Shown here piece after piece: positions 7,190-15,167 of a DNA stretch of 64,000 nucleotides (the first letter of the stretch is position 1; each line of letters starts with the position of its first letter). The DNA is from a virus. The stretch lies in the IMG/VR virus record IMGVR_UViG_3300002835_000155, positions 1-64,000 of that record; one strand, written 5' to 3'. Made by a program: the position numbers and the translations under genes. The notes beneath the pieces are model-generated. The model searched no databases. It was given only the letters and a program-made list of their open reading frames with translations, and was not told where the DNA came from.

Positions 7190-7600
7190 ATGTCCGACAA
7201 GAAATGTGAAGAGTTGGTTGATGACCGTCTGGCTGGTCGACTCGAAGACCTGCTGCCAGACTGGGACGATGAAGAACTGGTCAAGACGTTGGCTGATGAC
7301 TTCGACACGGACCGTGAAGGCGTTGAGTCCGGCGATGACTTGAAACATGCGGTAATGAATGACCACCGTGACCGGGCCTGTGAAGGTGTACTGTCTGTCG
7401 AGGTCCGCAAGTCGTACCGGGTCCTGCTGTCATGGGGTGGCCCGTCAGACGGGTTTGACTTCGTGTTCAACAGCGAAGGTGAGTTGATCGAGTGTGAGTA
7501 CTTCTACCAAGACTGGTTCGACGGGGCCAAACGCCCAGTCCCGATGGATCAAGCTGAGGAACTGGTTCAGCTCTACTATGTTGGTCCTGAGTTCAAGTAA
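7190..7600 (+). CDS. Acidic hypothetical protein
   Basis: 136 aa from ATG 7190 with GGAGGTG upstream. The N-terminal half is Asp/Glu-rich and helical; the C-terminal half is aromatic and beta-rich (FDFVFNSEGELIECEYFYQD). No family recognised. Confidence 0.6.
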   Translation: MSDKKCEELVDDRLAGRLEDLLPDWDDEELVKTLADDFDTDREGVESGDDLKHAVMNDHRDRACEGVLSVEVRKSYRVLLSWGGPSDGFDFVFNSEGELIECEYFYQDWFDGAKRPVPMDQAEELVQLYYVGPEFK

Positions 7601-7610
7601 ACCCGTGATG

Positions 7611-7632
7611 GAGGGTCACTGCGGTGGCTCTC
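7611..7632 (+). promoter_or_regulatory. YTGCGR leader hairpin, copy F
   Basis: Stem gagggtca/tggctctc, kept by two G-U pairs, loop ctgcgg. It ends 36 nt before ATG 7669. The upstream box is shortened (acccgtgatg). Confidence 0.65.
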
Positions 7633-7668
7633 TTTCGTGTGTTTCCTGTTTCGAAAGGAGGAAGTGCT

Positions 7669-8040
7669 ATGCTGAAAGTAAGATTCCACCTGGCCAAAGG
7701 TAAGAACTACCAGAAGTGGCAGATCCGAAAAGGCAGGGCTGTCTGTTACTACGATCCAACGAAGGTGAATCTCCTGATGCGGGATTGCCGGTTGGTGAAT
7801 CGGAGAGGGACAGCAGAAAAGATATTCGCTGGTGAGGACAAGACGGTCTGTGCCTGGGTCGAATGCGAGACTGTACATGTCGGTGTTTGTGTTGCCGACC
7901 AGTACGACGCCGGGCAGCAACTGATATACAACCCGAGATGGCAACCGTTCTGGACATCATCGGAGACTGGAGCAAACCTGGATGGGGAGCGGTTCCCTAT
8001 GATCCTGAGTCAAGGCAGGTCCTTGTTTGAGGTTCTTTAA
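7669..8040 (+). CDS. Basic hypothetical protein
   Basis: ATG 7669 with AAAGGAGGAA upstream; 123 aa. The N-terminus is basic and the rest mixed alpha/beta. No family recognised. Its TAA directly abuts the GTG of the next small gene. Confidence 0.6.
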   Translation: MLKVRFHLAKGKNYQKWQIRKGRAVCYYDPTKVNLLMRDCRLVNRRGTAEKIFAGEDKTVCAWVECETVHVGVCVADQYDAGQQLIYNPRWQPFWTSSETGANLDGERFPMILSQGRSLFEVL

Positions 8041-8193
8041 GTGGCTGCACCCAAGACAAAGACCAGCCATTGGTTCAAACACCCAACCGGCATAGGTTGG
8101 AAGTGCCAGGGCTGCGGCCGGTGTAATTCAACGAAGGTGAAAACCTGTTCAAGATGTAAGTTTCTGAAAGGAGGACCAATTGAAAACCGTTGA
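8041..8193 (+). CDS. Tiny zinc-ribbon protein (50 aa)
   Basis: GTG 8041 immediately follows the preceding TAA. The 50-residue product has CQGCGRC and CSRC knuckles (CxxC, about 12 residues, CxxC), a minimal zinc-ribbon fold, in a basic background. The next gene starts inside its 3' end. GAGG lies about 8 nt upstream of the start. Two zinc-ribbon genes in tandem suggest related roles in nucleic-acid or protein binding. Confidence 0.55.
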   Translation: MAAPKTKTSHWFKHPTGIGWKCQGCGRCNSTKVKTCSRCKFLKGGPIENR

Positions 8194-8428
8194 CTGTAAG
8201 TTCTGCGGAGGGGCCAGGCCAGTTGACCCCGCAACGCATCGCTGTAAAGGCTGCGGCATGGAGGAAGGTTCCTGTCGACGTAGCCCCGAGCCGTCCGGAA
8301 GGCGACCATGCCCAATGTGTGACTGCCGAGTGGTTCGGTGGATCAACGACAACACCCAGCTTGAATGCGTGGTGTGTCATACTGAGTTTGAAGCTGTTGA
8401 GAAAGGCATTGACTATGTTTCGAATTGA
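8180..8428 (+). CDS. Zinc-ribbon protein with two CxxC pairs in each half
   Basis: TTG start at 8180, 5 nt after AAAGGAGG, which justifies the rare codon. The 82-aa product has four knuckles: CKFC, CKGC, CPMC and CVVC. This fits two tandem zinc ribbons. It overlaps both neighbours. Confidence 0.6.
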   Translation: MKTVDCKFCGGARPVDPATHRCKGCGMEEGSCRRSPEPSGRRPCPMCDCRVVRWINDNTQLECVVCHTEFEAVEKGIDYVSN

Positions 8429-8753
8429 TCTGGGGATTGCTGGGAGTGGAATTCTGACCGGTCTGCGTGCTCTTGATGAGCGTCGTCGCCTGGGCCTGCC
8501 AGACGACAGCCGCTTGTGCATCTACGACAGGCGTACTTCGTGTTGGTTCGAAGTGACAGAAGCCTTCGCTCGGCAGCACTTCCGGTATGATGATAACGAT
8601 CAGACAGCGACGGTGCCGCTGTCAGCACTCACCAAGGACGACGTGGCAATCGTTAACCACTGTCTGGTCATCCGGGACGACATAACAGACGAGCGTGCAA
8701 TGGAGTTGTTCGCTGCTCATTACGTCAAGGAGGACGTTTCATGCTCTGGTTAA
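8415..8753 (+). CDS. Hypothetical protein
   Basis: 112 aa from ATG 8415, GAAAGG upstream, overlapping the preceding gene by 14 nt. Mixed alpha/beta; not recognised. Its 3' end contains the AAGGAGG and start codon of the next small gene. Confidence 0.55.
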   Translation: MFRIDLGIAGSGILTGLRALDERRRLGLPDDSRLCIYDRRTSCWFEVTEAFARQHFRYDDNDQTATVPLSALTKDDVAIVNHCLVIRDDITDERAMELFAAHYVKEDVSCSG

Positions 8754-8914
8754 TCGACCACCTGGGTCCCATACCGTTTGGGGCCGTCATGTTCTTACTG
8801 ATGCTGGGGCTGCTGGTTCTGACAGATTTCATCCTGTCATGCACAGAGCAACACATCGACCACAATCACCGTATCAACGAGGTATTCAAAGATGGCAAGC
8901 TGGACGGCGAATAA
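8741..8914 (+). CDS. Small single-pass membrane protein (57 aa)
   Basis: ATG 8741, 7 nt after AAGGAGG, overlapping the preceding stop by 13 nt. Residues 11-32 form a strongly hydrophobic segment (PFGAVMFLLMLGLLVLTDFI) followed by a hydrophilic histidine-containing tail. Topology suggests a one-span inner-membrane protein. Function unknown; an early membrane protein could act in exclusion or host modification. Confidence 0.6.
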   Translation: MLWLIDHLGPIPFGAVMFLLMLGLLVLTDFILSCTEQHIDHNHRINEVFKDGKLDGE

Positions 8915-9209
8915 TAACCGGCAGTGGACCGCGTTCTGGTCCAGCATCGACAAGGACGGTAACCGGTACCGTCACCAGGTCCGCAAGACACGACCAGAAG
9001 ACGGTGCCCGCTGGTTGGTCCGTACTCAGGTCTGGCCAAACGGGGAATCTATCTATCACACGGTCAGCGTTGAGCTGCCGAGGTCACACGGTGAGTACCT
9101 GTGGACCATGACCAAAATCTGGACCAACGTAGACGAAGAAGGGCGAGAGATGTATCCGCCCGAGTATCAGTCTGGCTTCAAGAATCTGGGAGAGCGTAAT
9201 GTCGAGTGA
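8892..9209 (+). CDS. Tryptophan-rich hypothetical protein
   Basis: 105 aa from ATG 8892, overlapping the membrane-protein gene by 23 nt. Basic and Trp-rich (about eight Trp), likely a compact beta fold. No family recognised. Confidence 0.55.
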   Translation: MASWTANNNRQWTAFWSSIDKDGNRYRHQVRKTRPEDGARWLVRTQVWPNGESIYHTVSVELPRSHGEYLWTMTKIWTNVDEEGREMYPPEYQSGFKNLGERNVE

Positions 9210-9432
9210 AGAAAAGGACCTGTCCACGCTCAACATCTCGTGGCAGACACGCATGGCCTCAGTGATGAGGCAATTTCACAAGTTGACCAAGAAACCGGTC
9301 TTCGACAAGACCAACGACGTGATGGTCAACGTCATCGGTATGACCTGTGTGATCGGTACGCCGGGCCTGCAGGTCGTCCCAACGGATGGAGGTAGCATCT
9401 ACACTTTGAAATGTGAGGAGTTGGATGTATGA
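9199..9432 (+). CDS. Small hypothetical protein
   Basis: 77 aa from ATG 9199, overlapping the preceding gene by 11 nt. N-terminal amphipathic helix, then a beta-rich half. Unrecognised. Confidence 0.55.
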   Translation: MSSEEKDLSTLNISWQTRMASVMRQFHKLTKKPVFDKTNDVMVNVIGMTCVIGTPGLQVVPTDGGSIYTLKCEELDV

Positions 9433-9773
9433 GACGCAAGACTACAAACGAAGAGTTCCGGGTACTCTCTGACTGGTTGCGGGACCAGCCACAACCCATC
9501 ACCATGACGATAGCTAAACTGCAAACAGCCATGTCTGGTGTGTTGGGGCGACCCGTTCCAAAGAGTTCTTTCGCAAACCTTCTGAAAGATCCGAAGGTGA
9601 CGGTGATGGACCCGAGAGGTGCAAACTTCTCTAACGGGTCAGACCGTATTAAACGGGTTGTGATTGTAATCGAGACCATCTTGGCAGACCTGCACAAACA
9701 CCTGGGGTACATACCCGCTGAGAGTGTTGCTGTTGAGCTGCGATCCCTGGCAAACGGAAAGCGAGGTGAGTAG
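9429..9773 (+). CDS. Hypothetical protein, possible winged-helix
   Basis: 114 aa from ATG 9429 in an ATGA-type overlap. Residues 20-50 (TMTIAKLQTAMSGVLGRP, then SSFANLLKDP) could form a helix-turn-helix followed by basic strands, so a small DNA-binding protein is possible. This is fold guessing from sequence pattern only. Confidence 0.5.
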   Translation: MRRKTTNEEFRVLSDWLRDQPQPITMTIAKLQTAMSGVLGRPVPKSSFANLLKDPKVTVMDPRGANFSNGSDRIKRVVIVIETILADLHKHLGYIPAESVAVELRSLANGKRGE

Positions 9774-9774
9774 C

Positions 9775-10047
9775 ATGAGCGTAACACAACTGACGCACAA
9801 TCATGGTCAGCTTTTGCTGAACGACGTGCTGATATTCCGGTATCGAGGGGGAGACGTCGACACGATCCCCTGGCCGCTCAAGTGTGAGTTCCGGGATGAC
9901 GGTGAGATCCTGCATCAACTCGCCTCATGCTTGTACGACGAGCGAGAATGCGGCGGGTGGGACGGCGACCATGTCCTGCTACCCGATGGTACCAAGTTCT
10001 ACCCGGAGGAGCATCTGGTTGACGCTCCTCGTCGGTACGAGTTCTGA
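9775..10047 (+). CDS. Small hypothetical protein
   Basis: 90 aa from ATG 9775, with GCGAGGTG upstream. Acidic, mixed fold, no family recognised. Confidence 0.55.
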   Translation: MSVTQLTHNHGQLLLNDVLIFRYRGGDVDTIPWPLKCEFRDDGEILHQLASCLYDERECGGWDGDHVLLPDGTKFYPEEHLVDAPRRYEF

Positions 10048-10058
10048 ATGACCGTAAC

Positions 10059-10082
10059 GCTGGTTCTCTGCGGAGGACCAGC
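10059..10082 (+). promoter_or_regulatory. YTGCGR leader hairpin, copy G
   Basis: 9-bp stem gctggttct/aggaccagc with one U-G pair and loop ctgcgg. The stem sequence is unrelated to copies A-F, yet pairing and loop are preserved. Its box tgaccgtaacgc matches copy C. It ends 31 nt before ATG 10114. Confidence 0.75.
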
Positions 10083-10113
10083 ATTGTGTTTATTCACCAG
10101 ACTGGAGGTAACA

Positions 10114-10281
10114 ATGTTCACAGAAGGTCAACAGGTTCGAGTTATCGACGACGAGTGCCCACTTCACGGCAAGATTGTGACGATCATTCGTCGTCACCCA
10201 AAATGCACCGCCGAGTGGGAGGTGCGTACCGAGAGTGGCAGGGAGTGGTTGGTCCACTCGTGCCGGTTGCGACCGGTCTAA
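10114..10281 (+). CDS. Small basic hypothetical protein (SH3-like?)
   Basis: 55 aa from ATG 10114 with TGGAGG upstream. The pattern (EGQQVRVIDDECPLHGKIVTI) resembles small SH3/KOW-like barrels. It is the last gene of the rightward block, and its TAA overlaps the stop codon of the convergent helicase gene. Confidence 0.55.
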   Translation: MFTEGQQVRVIDDECPLHGKIVTIIRRHPKCTAEWEVRTESGREWLVHSCRLRPV

Positions 10282-11729
10282 ATCTTGCCCTTCTGTTTCG
10301 CGTAATCCCGGAGGACGTCCAGTAATCTTGACTGGACGTCCTCTTTGTCGTCTATGCGAGCCCAGATCACCTCGTGAATGGTGTCCTTGGCGTACAGCCT
10401 GTGAACTCTCACAGGTCCACCAACACCCTGCCGGTAGATACGGGCGTTGAACTGGATGTACGTGTCCAGGTTGTCCGTTGGGCCATACCACACGATGTCA
10501 CGGCACGATCCCTTCTGAGCATTGATACCGTACGACATAGCCTGTGGTTGAACCGCCATGTAAGGCGGCTCCAGTGTATCGTTGTTCCACCTGTCGATCA
10601 GGTCAGTGACATGTGCTTCCTTGGTCCCACCCCGGATGATGTGAAGACCTTTGACCGCCTTCTCCATACGCTGGACATCGTGGTCAAACTGGTAAGCTGC
10701 GAAGACTGGCTTGCCTCCAAGCTCGTCAACCAAGTCAGCATACGCATCGGTCATCGCACTGTGTAGGTGGTGAACCGTCCTGTCGTGCCCGTAGATGCCG
10801 CCTGCTGCGATCTGACGGCAAGCATTGTACTTTGCCCCGGCGTTCACGGCACCCCGTTGTGAGCCGTCCTGCAGCTCGATAAACATCTGTCTTTCCATGT
10901 CGTCGTACGCGGCCCGTGCGTCCGGTGGTAGCTCTACCGGTACGTCGTGATACGTGATGGGTGGCATGGACAGGTGGTCTGCTGCGTCGAGCCGGAGGAC
11001 CAGATGCTTCACAGCCTGGTGAATCGCGTCATGCTTCTCGGTACGTACCTGAAAGTTGTTCTGCTCACGAGACCCAACCTGACAGCAGTACTCAGATCGG
11101 AAAGCGGTGACGTTCTTACCGAGGGCTTTACCTTGGTCCAAAATCCAGCACTGTGGGTACAGGTCGGCCAGGTTTCTCGGTGCTGGTGTACCTGTCAGGA
11201 TCACACGGTACGGGATACGCTTGGCGAGGTCACGTACAGCCTGTGATCTCTTCGCGGACCAGTTCTTAAACGAGGTTGACTCGTCGACGATGATAGCCTG
11301 CCAGGGCAATCGGTCCCGGCCCTTCAGTTGGTTAGCGAGCCAGCCGATACCATCTCGGTTGATGATGTGGATGTTAACCTGGGTCGCCAGTCGTTTCCTG
11401 CGTACCGATGCACTGCCGTGTACCACCGAGTAGGACAGTGACCTGAAGTTGGTCCAGCCTGTGATCTCCTGCGGCCACACCTGCCAACAGACACGTAGCG
11501 GGGCCACGATGAGAAAGCGATTGGCCAGACCGAACTCTTTCATCTGCATCATCCACTCCAACGTGGATGAAGTCTTACCAAGCCCGGGGTCGAGGAACAA
11601 CGCGGCTCCACCTTCACCGTCTGGGTTGAGGCTTGTCCTTTCGTGAAGGAACTGCACTGCGGTTTCCTGGTACTTGTGTGGCACCCATAACTTTGGTGCT
11701 TCCTTGTCCGCTCCGAACTTCATCGACAT
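10278..11729 (-). CDS. SNF2-like superfamily II DNA helicase/translocase
   Basis: 483 aa from ATG 11729 (GAGAGGGT upstream). Motif I LDPGLGKT (about 46-54), motif II VDES (variant of DEAH), motif III LTGTPAPRN, and a motif VI-like QFNARIYRQGV near residue 440 define an SF2 helicase of the SNF2-like phage group. Such proteins accompany family A polymerases in phage replication modules and are thought to remodel forks or recombination intermediates. The start overlaps the VRR-NUC gene by 116 nt. Last gene of the replication operon; its 3' end carries the terminator of the opposing block. Confidence 0.92.
   Translation of the reverse strand: MSMKFGADKEAPKLWVPHKYQETAVQFLHERTSLNPDGEGGAALFLDPGLGKTSSTLEWMMQMKEFGLANRFLIVAPLRVCWQVWPQEITGWTNFRSLSYSVVHGSASVRRKRLATQVNIHIINRDGIGWLANQLKGRDRLPWQAIIVDESTSFKNWSAKRSQAVRDLAKRIPYRVILTGTPAPRNLADLYPQCWILDQGKALGKNVTAFRSEYCCQVGSREQNNFQVRTEKHDAIHQAVKHLVLRLDAADHLSMPPITYHDVPVELPPDARAAYDDMERQMFIELQDGSQRGAVNAGAKYNACRQIAAGGIYGHDRTVHHLHSAMTDAYADLVDELGGKPVFAAYQFDHDVQRMEKAVKGLHIIRGGTKEAHVTDLIDRWNNDTLEPPYMAVQPQAMSYGINAQKGSCRDIVWYGPTDNLDTYIQFNARIYRQGVGGPVRVHRLYAKDTIHEVIWARIDDKEDVQSRLLDVLRDYAKQKGKI
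10311..10347 (+). terminator. Terminator inside the 3' end of the opposing helicase gene
   Basis: 13-bp perfect stem gaggacgtccagt/actggacgtcctc with a 7-nt loop, followed on the plus strand by tttg. It would stop rightward early transcription 30 nt past the last rightward gene. The sequence also encodes residues near the C-terminus of the leftward helicase, so one segment serves both roles. Confidence 0.6.
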
Positions 11730-12003
11730 ACCCTCTCACAAAATCCTTTGCCTCGGTCAGATCACTTGTCACCAGTACCGGCACACCTAACGCCCTCAGT
11801 GCTGCGATACGCTGGTCTTGTACTTTGCTGGTCTTACCAGTCGGGGACTTGAACTCGATGCAGACCAGCCTGCCGCCGGGCAGGATGACTGTCCTGTCTG
11901 GAAAGCCAGACACACCTTGGGCTGCCAGCTTCAGGACAAACAGTCCTTGGTCTCGTCCCCACTTGGCAAAGGCAGCTTCAACACGTTTCTCAGGACCGGC
12001 CAT
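11614..12003 (-). CDS. VRR-NUC domain nuclease
   Basis: 129 aa. Residues 33-85 match the VRR-NUC fold: GFPDRTVILPGG then CIEFKSP (catalytic D...ExK) and KVQDQRIAALRALGVPVLV. VRR-NUC is a PD-(D/E)XK nuclease family that in phages is often encoded beside SNF2-like helicases and probably acts as a structure-specific (Holliday-junction type) nuclease. One-base overlap with the polymerase stop. The C-terminal 30 residues are basic and overlap the helicase start. Confidence 0.9.
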   Translation of the reverse strand: MAGPEKRVEAAFAKWGRDQGLFVLKLAAQGVSGFPDRTVILPGGRLVCIEFKSPTGKTSKVQDQRIAALRALGVPVLVTSDLTEAKDFVRGYVDEVRSGQGSTKVMGATQVPGNRSAVPSRKDKPQPRR

Positions 12004-14078
12004 TACTTCCCGTACCTCCTGCTTGCGTGACTCTCACACTCGACCGGCAGGTCATGTGCCCATGCCGGTCGTACCCTCATCAACTCGTGGAACCGATCCA
12101 CGCTCTGATGTTCTGGTGCCTCCCCAACCAACTCGTCATGCACTGACAAGATCATCGGGTATCCATTGGCTTCCATCCGGTGCATCGCTTCCTGTAACAA
12201 GTCGGCAGCGATAGCCTGGCAGATGGACTCGACCAGCGACCCGCCGTACGTTGACCTGCGGACCCACTGCTTCGTCTTGCTGTCGATACCCATGTAGGAT
12301 ATCTCAAGCCGGGTCTTGCCCTCTCGCCATCGGTCAGCCACACGGTTGATCCGTGGCTCTCTCATCCAGATAGCTCGGCCAGAAGGCAGAACGATCCAGC
12401 CCCAATCCATCGTGGCCCCGAATGTGACACGGCCGACAGGTACTGATGACTTCTCGTTGATAGCCTTGGTGAAAGCGTCTTCGCACAGCCGCCAGAACGT
12501 AGGCACCTCGGGGTACGTCTCACGGTACAGCTTGACGATCTCTTTAGCTCGGTCCTCTGGCAACTCGATGCTGTACGGTGGAGCACCGGCCGTGTCTCTG
12601 AACTTCTGGTGGCCCATGCCGTAACCCAGACCGAGTACGGCGACCTTACCCAGTTGCCGCTCTTGTGATCCCTTGGCGATGTCGTCAGGCCGCATGTTGT
12701 ACACACGACTGGCGAACTGCCGGTAAGGACATTTGCCTGTGGAGAAAGCCTCGTTCAGCAGTTTGCAGTTGGCTACCCAGGCAAGGTTTCTGGTTTCGAT
12801 GTTGCTGAAGTCGGAGACGAAGAGTTTCTTTCCGGGTTCAGCACAGATGAAGGAACGGAGTGCGGACGATACCATGTCAGGTACCGAGGTGCTGGCAAAC
12901 GCAGCCAGTGCAGATACGTGGGAGTACGGGTCTGATTCTCTGAGTGATTCATGGAAGACATCTGCTTCTTTTTCATCGAGTACATCCCTCGGAAAGTTCT
13001 GCGGCTGCATCCCTCGACCAGCCTTACGTCCTGTCGCTGCACCATGCCACGCCAGACTATCTCTGATACGTGAGTCATCATCAGTCAAGTCAATCATCGT
13101 CTCGACCTTGCCGAGCGATGACTTACCTGCTGCCTGTACAATCTGCAGTACCTGACGTACCTTCTCTGGCAGCTTAGTGTTTGCCAGTGCGTCCTCTACT
13201 GACTCCTTATTGGTCGACACCATCGACCATCCCATCAGGTCGCAGAAGTCGAGGACCTTCTTACGCTGCGTGACAGCCTGGACCACACCATCCGGAAACG
13301 CAGGTGTTGCTGTGATCCGTCGCAGTTCGTTGTTGTACTCGGCCATAGACTTGTCGATGAGATCCATCGCAGTGACAAGGCCACCCCAGTCAACAGGTAC
13401 ACCACGCTCGTTGACCATGTCATCGAACCGCCACTCAGCCTCACGTTGTGGAGGTAGTGGTCCCAGCCGCAGGTACAGTTCCTCCTGTGTGATCAAGTCC
13501 TGCTGACAGTACTCAACAACACGGTCCAGCTTGGCCTGATCCTCCCACCACAAGGTCGGCATGTTGTCTATCGACGGGTTGTCCTTCAACCAATCGGATA
13601 CTTCTTTCTTGCGGGGCTTACGCGGCTTGCTCAGTTGGAGCATGATCCGGTTACCCTCCATGTCTTTCTGTGCGTCAAGGCCAAGTGCCTTGGCCGCTTC
13701 AACCAGTCTCGCTGGTACTGCGTAGTACCGACAGATCGCTGCGGTGTCGTGCCACTGACGATCCGGTATCTCCGGCCACCCCCACCGCCTGACGCAGACG
13801 TGGTAGTACATCCGTTTCTCAAACGACAGGTTGTGGACCACGATTGGTATGTTGTGTTCTATCGCGTGCATCAACTCAATCGGTCTTTCGGTACCATCGA
13901 GTACCCACTTGCCTCTGTTCGGAGCCAGTGCTGTAGCTGGACGGTCGTTCCACTTCAGACCGATGCAAAGAATACCGGTCTCCGGGTGGCTCGCATAACG
14001 CACCGTTGAGTACGCCTTGAGGTCAATCGGAGACCGGGTTTCAAAATCTAACGTAAGGAACTTAGGTACCCAACTCAT
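12003..14078 (-). CDS. Family A DNA polymerase with 3'-5' exonuclease domain
   Basis: 691 aa. Residues 8-200 are a DnaQ-like exonuclease (LDFET with D11/E13, VHNLSFEK around 81-88). The polymerase domain has motif A SDFSNIETR (D423), motif B RQLGKVAVLGLGYG (R474, K478, Y486) and motif C VHDE (H647-D648-E649). It extends the viral replication strand. At the position of E. coli Pol I Phe762 it has Leu482, a variant reported in virioplankton polymerases and associated there with slower, possibly temperate replication. The start is in an ATGA overlap with the XRE gene. No 5'-3' nuclease domain is present. Confidence 0.95.
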   Translation of the reverse strand: MSWVPKFLTLDFETRSPIDLKAYSTVRYASHPETGILCIGLKWNDRPATALAPNRGKWVLDGTERPIELMHAIEHNIPIVVHNLSFEKRMYYHVCVRRWGWPEIPDRQWHDTAAICRYYAVPARLVEAAKALGLDAQKDMEGNRIMLQLSKPRKPRKKEVSDWLKDNPSIDNMPTLWWEDQAKLDRVVEYCQQDLITQEELYLRLGPLPPQREAEWRFDDMVNERGVPVDWGGLVTAMDLIDKSMAEYNNELRRITATPAFPDGVVQAVTQRKKVLDFCDLMGWSMVSTNKESVEDALANTKLPEKVRQVLQIVQAAGKSSLGKVETMIDLTDDDSRIRDSLAWHGAATGRKAGRGMQPQNFPRDVLDEKEADVFHESLRESDPYSHVSALAAFASTSVPDMVSSALRSFICAEPGKKLFVSDFSNIETRNLAWVANCKLLNEAFSTGKCPYRQFASRVYNMRPDDIAKGSQERQLGKVAVLGLGYGMGHQKFRDTAGAPPYSIELPEDRAKEIVKLYRETYPEVPTFWRLCEDAFTKAINEKSSVPVGRVTFGATMDWGWIVLPSGRAIWMREPRINRVADRWREGKTRLEISYMGIDSKTKQWVRRSTYGGSLVESICQAIAADLLQEAMHRMEANGYPMILSVHDELVGEAPEHQSVDRFHELMRVRPAWAHDLPVECESHASRRYGK

Positions 14079-14311
14079 GGATTCTTTTTTCCTGTCAACT
14101 TCTGTAACGCCTTGAACACTTTCCCGAACAGGTGGTCAGTCCAAGGTCTGTCACCACATTCCAACATCATCAGGTACGACTTGGAGATACCGGCTGCTTT
14201 GGATACGACGTCTGCATTCAGGTTGTGAAACTTCCTGCATGTACGGATCTGCTTGCCGGTCTCTTCGTGGTCGATTACCTCGACGGTTACGCTCGTGCGT
14301 ATCAGCTCCAT
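14075..14311 (-). CDS. XRE-family helix-turn-helix protein
   Basis: 78 aa from ATG 14311 with GGAGGTTGAG upstream. Residues 24-60 (IRTCRKFHNLNADVVSKAAG, then ISKSYLMMLECGDR) match a Cro/CI-type HTH. Likely a DNA-binding regulator. Its position inside the replication operon, just ahead of polymerase, suggests it controls phage transcription, possibly the palindromic operators at 59.97-60.10 kb; this link is untested. Confidence 0.75.
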   Translation of the reverse strand: MELIRTSVTVEVIDHEETGKQIRTCRKFHNLNADVVSKAAGISKSYLMMLECGDRPWTDHLFGKVFKALQKLTGKKNP

Positions 14312-14330
14312 CTCAACCTCCTAAGAAGGC

Positions 14331-14352
14331 GTGGCCGGGCGAACCCGGCCAC
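14331..14352 (-). promoter_or_regulatory. 9-bp hairpin between SSB and XRE genes
   Basis: Perfect stem gtggccggg/cccggccac with a tetraloop that reads ttcg on the transcribed (minus) strand, 19 nt before ATG 14311 and directly after the SSB stop. T-run is poor, so it is more likely an RNA-processing or stabilising leader hairpin than a full terminator. Confidence 0.5.
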
Positions 14353-14363
14353 ACCAAGACAGA

Positions 14364-15167
14364 TTAGTGCTGAGGTGGGTAGACGTAGCCCGGCATCGGC
14401 GGGGCCATCTGCTGAGGTGGGTACCCGGGGTGAACCGGAGGAGCTGCGTAACCCTGAGGTGGGTAGCCCGGGGCCGGTGGTGCAGCCGGTGGCATGGCGA
14501 ACCCCTGCGGTGCTACCGGGGGGACGAATGCAGACGCTGGGATTTCACCCATAACGTCAGCAAAGTCCTTCGTAGCGTCTCGTGGGGCCACCAATGGTGT
14601 ACCATCAGCACACTTGAGAACCGAATTCAGGTAGAACTTGATCCCCCTGTTGCCATTCGACTCGTACGCACCAGCTTTCAGGCTGACGTACACGATCGCT
14701 CCCGGGTAGATCACATCGGGGTCAACGACAGGTACCGGTGGGTTACCGACAAATACGTTCGGTTTACCGTACTGGGCATTGCTGTTGGCACCGAAGAAGA
14801 ATCCATCACGGTTCTCGTGACCCGGTCGGATCTTGATAGACCGCAGAGGCTGCTTCTCCATCGTGTTGATGGACTTCTTGAACTTCTCCTGGCAGACAAC
14901 CTCAGCAGCGGCCATGAGCTTCTGTGCGATCGCCTGGTAAGCAGGATTCTCAGCGAAGCAGATGAACTCTGCCGAGTACATCAGTGGACTGTTGGGGTCT
15001 TTAGCGTCCTTCCGGCGAGGGATGAACAGGTTCGGGTAACTGATAACCAAAGGACCGACCGTTACCCGGGTCGGGTCAGTTGCCATTGCTGCAGGCTGTT
15101 GTGGGGCACTGCTGGCTACTGGCATGGATGGGGAAACTCCAGGTGGGGGACCGAACGCATTACTCAT
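14364..15167 (-). CDS. Single-stranded DNA-binding protein (DUF2815-like)
   Basis: 267 aa. Residues 30-180 fit the phage ssDNA-binding DUF2815 family (T7 gp2.5-type OB fold): VGPLVISYPNLFIPR, then YSAEFICF, and the IYPGAIVYVSLKAGAY strand. The last 70 residues are an unusual Pro/Gly/Tyr/Gln-rich tail (repeated GYPPQ), replacing the short acidic tail typical of SSBs. It is encoded beside the DUF2800-type nuclease, a known phage pairing. It should coat replication intermediates and recruit polymerase or helicase. Confidence 0.82.
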   Translation of the reverse strand: MSNAFGPPPGVSPSMPVASSAPQQPAAMATDPTRVTVGPLVISYPNLFIPRRKDAKDPNSPLMYSAEFICFAENPAYQAIAQKLMAAAEVVCQEKFKKSINTMEKQPLRSIKIRPGHENRDGFFFGANSNAQYGKPNVFVGNPPVPVVDPDVIYPGAIVYVSLKAGAYESNGNRGIKFYLNSVLKCADGTPLVAPRDATKDFADVMGEIPASAFVPPVAPQGFAMPPAAPPAPGYPPQGYAAPPVHPGYPPQQMAPPMPGYVYPPQH

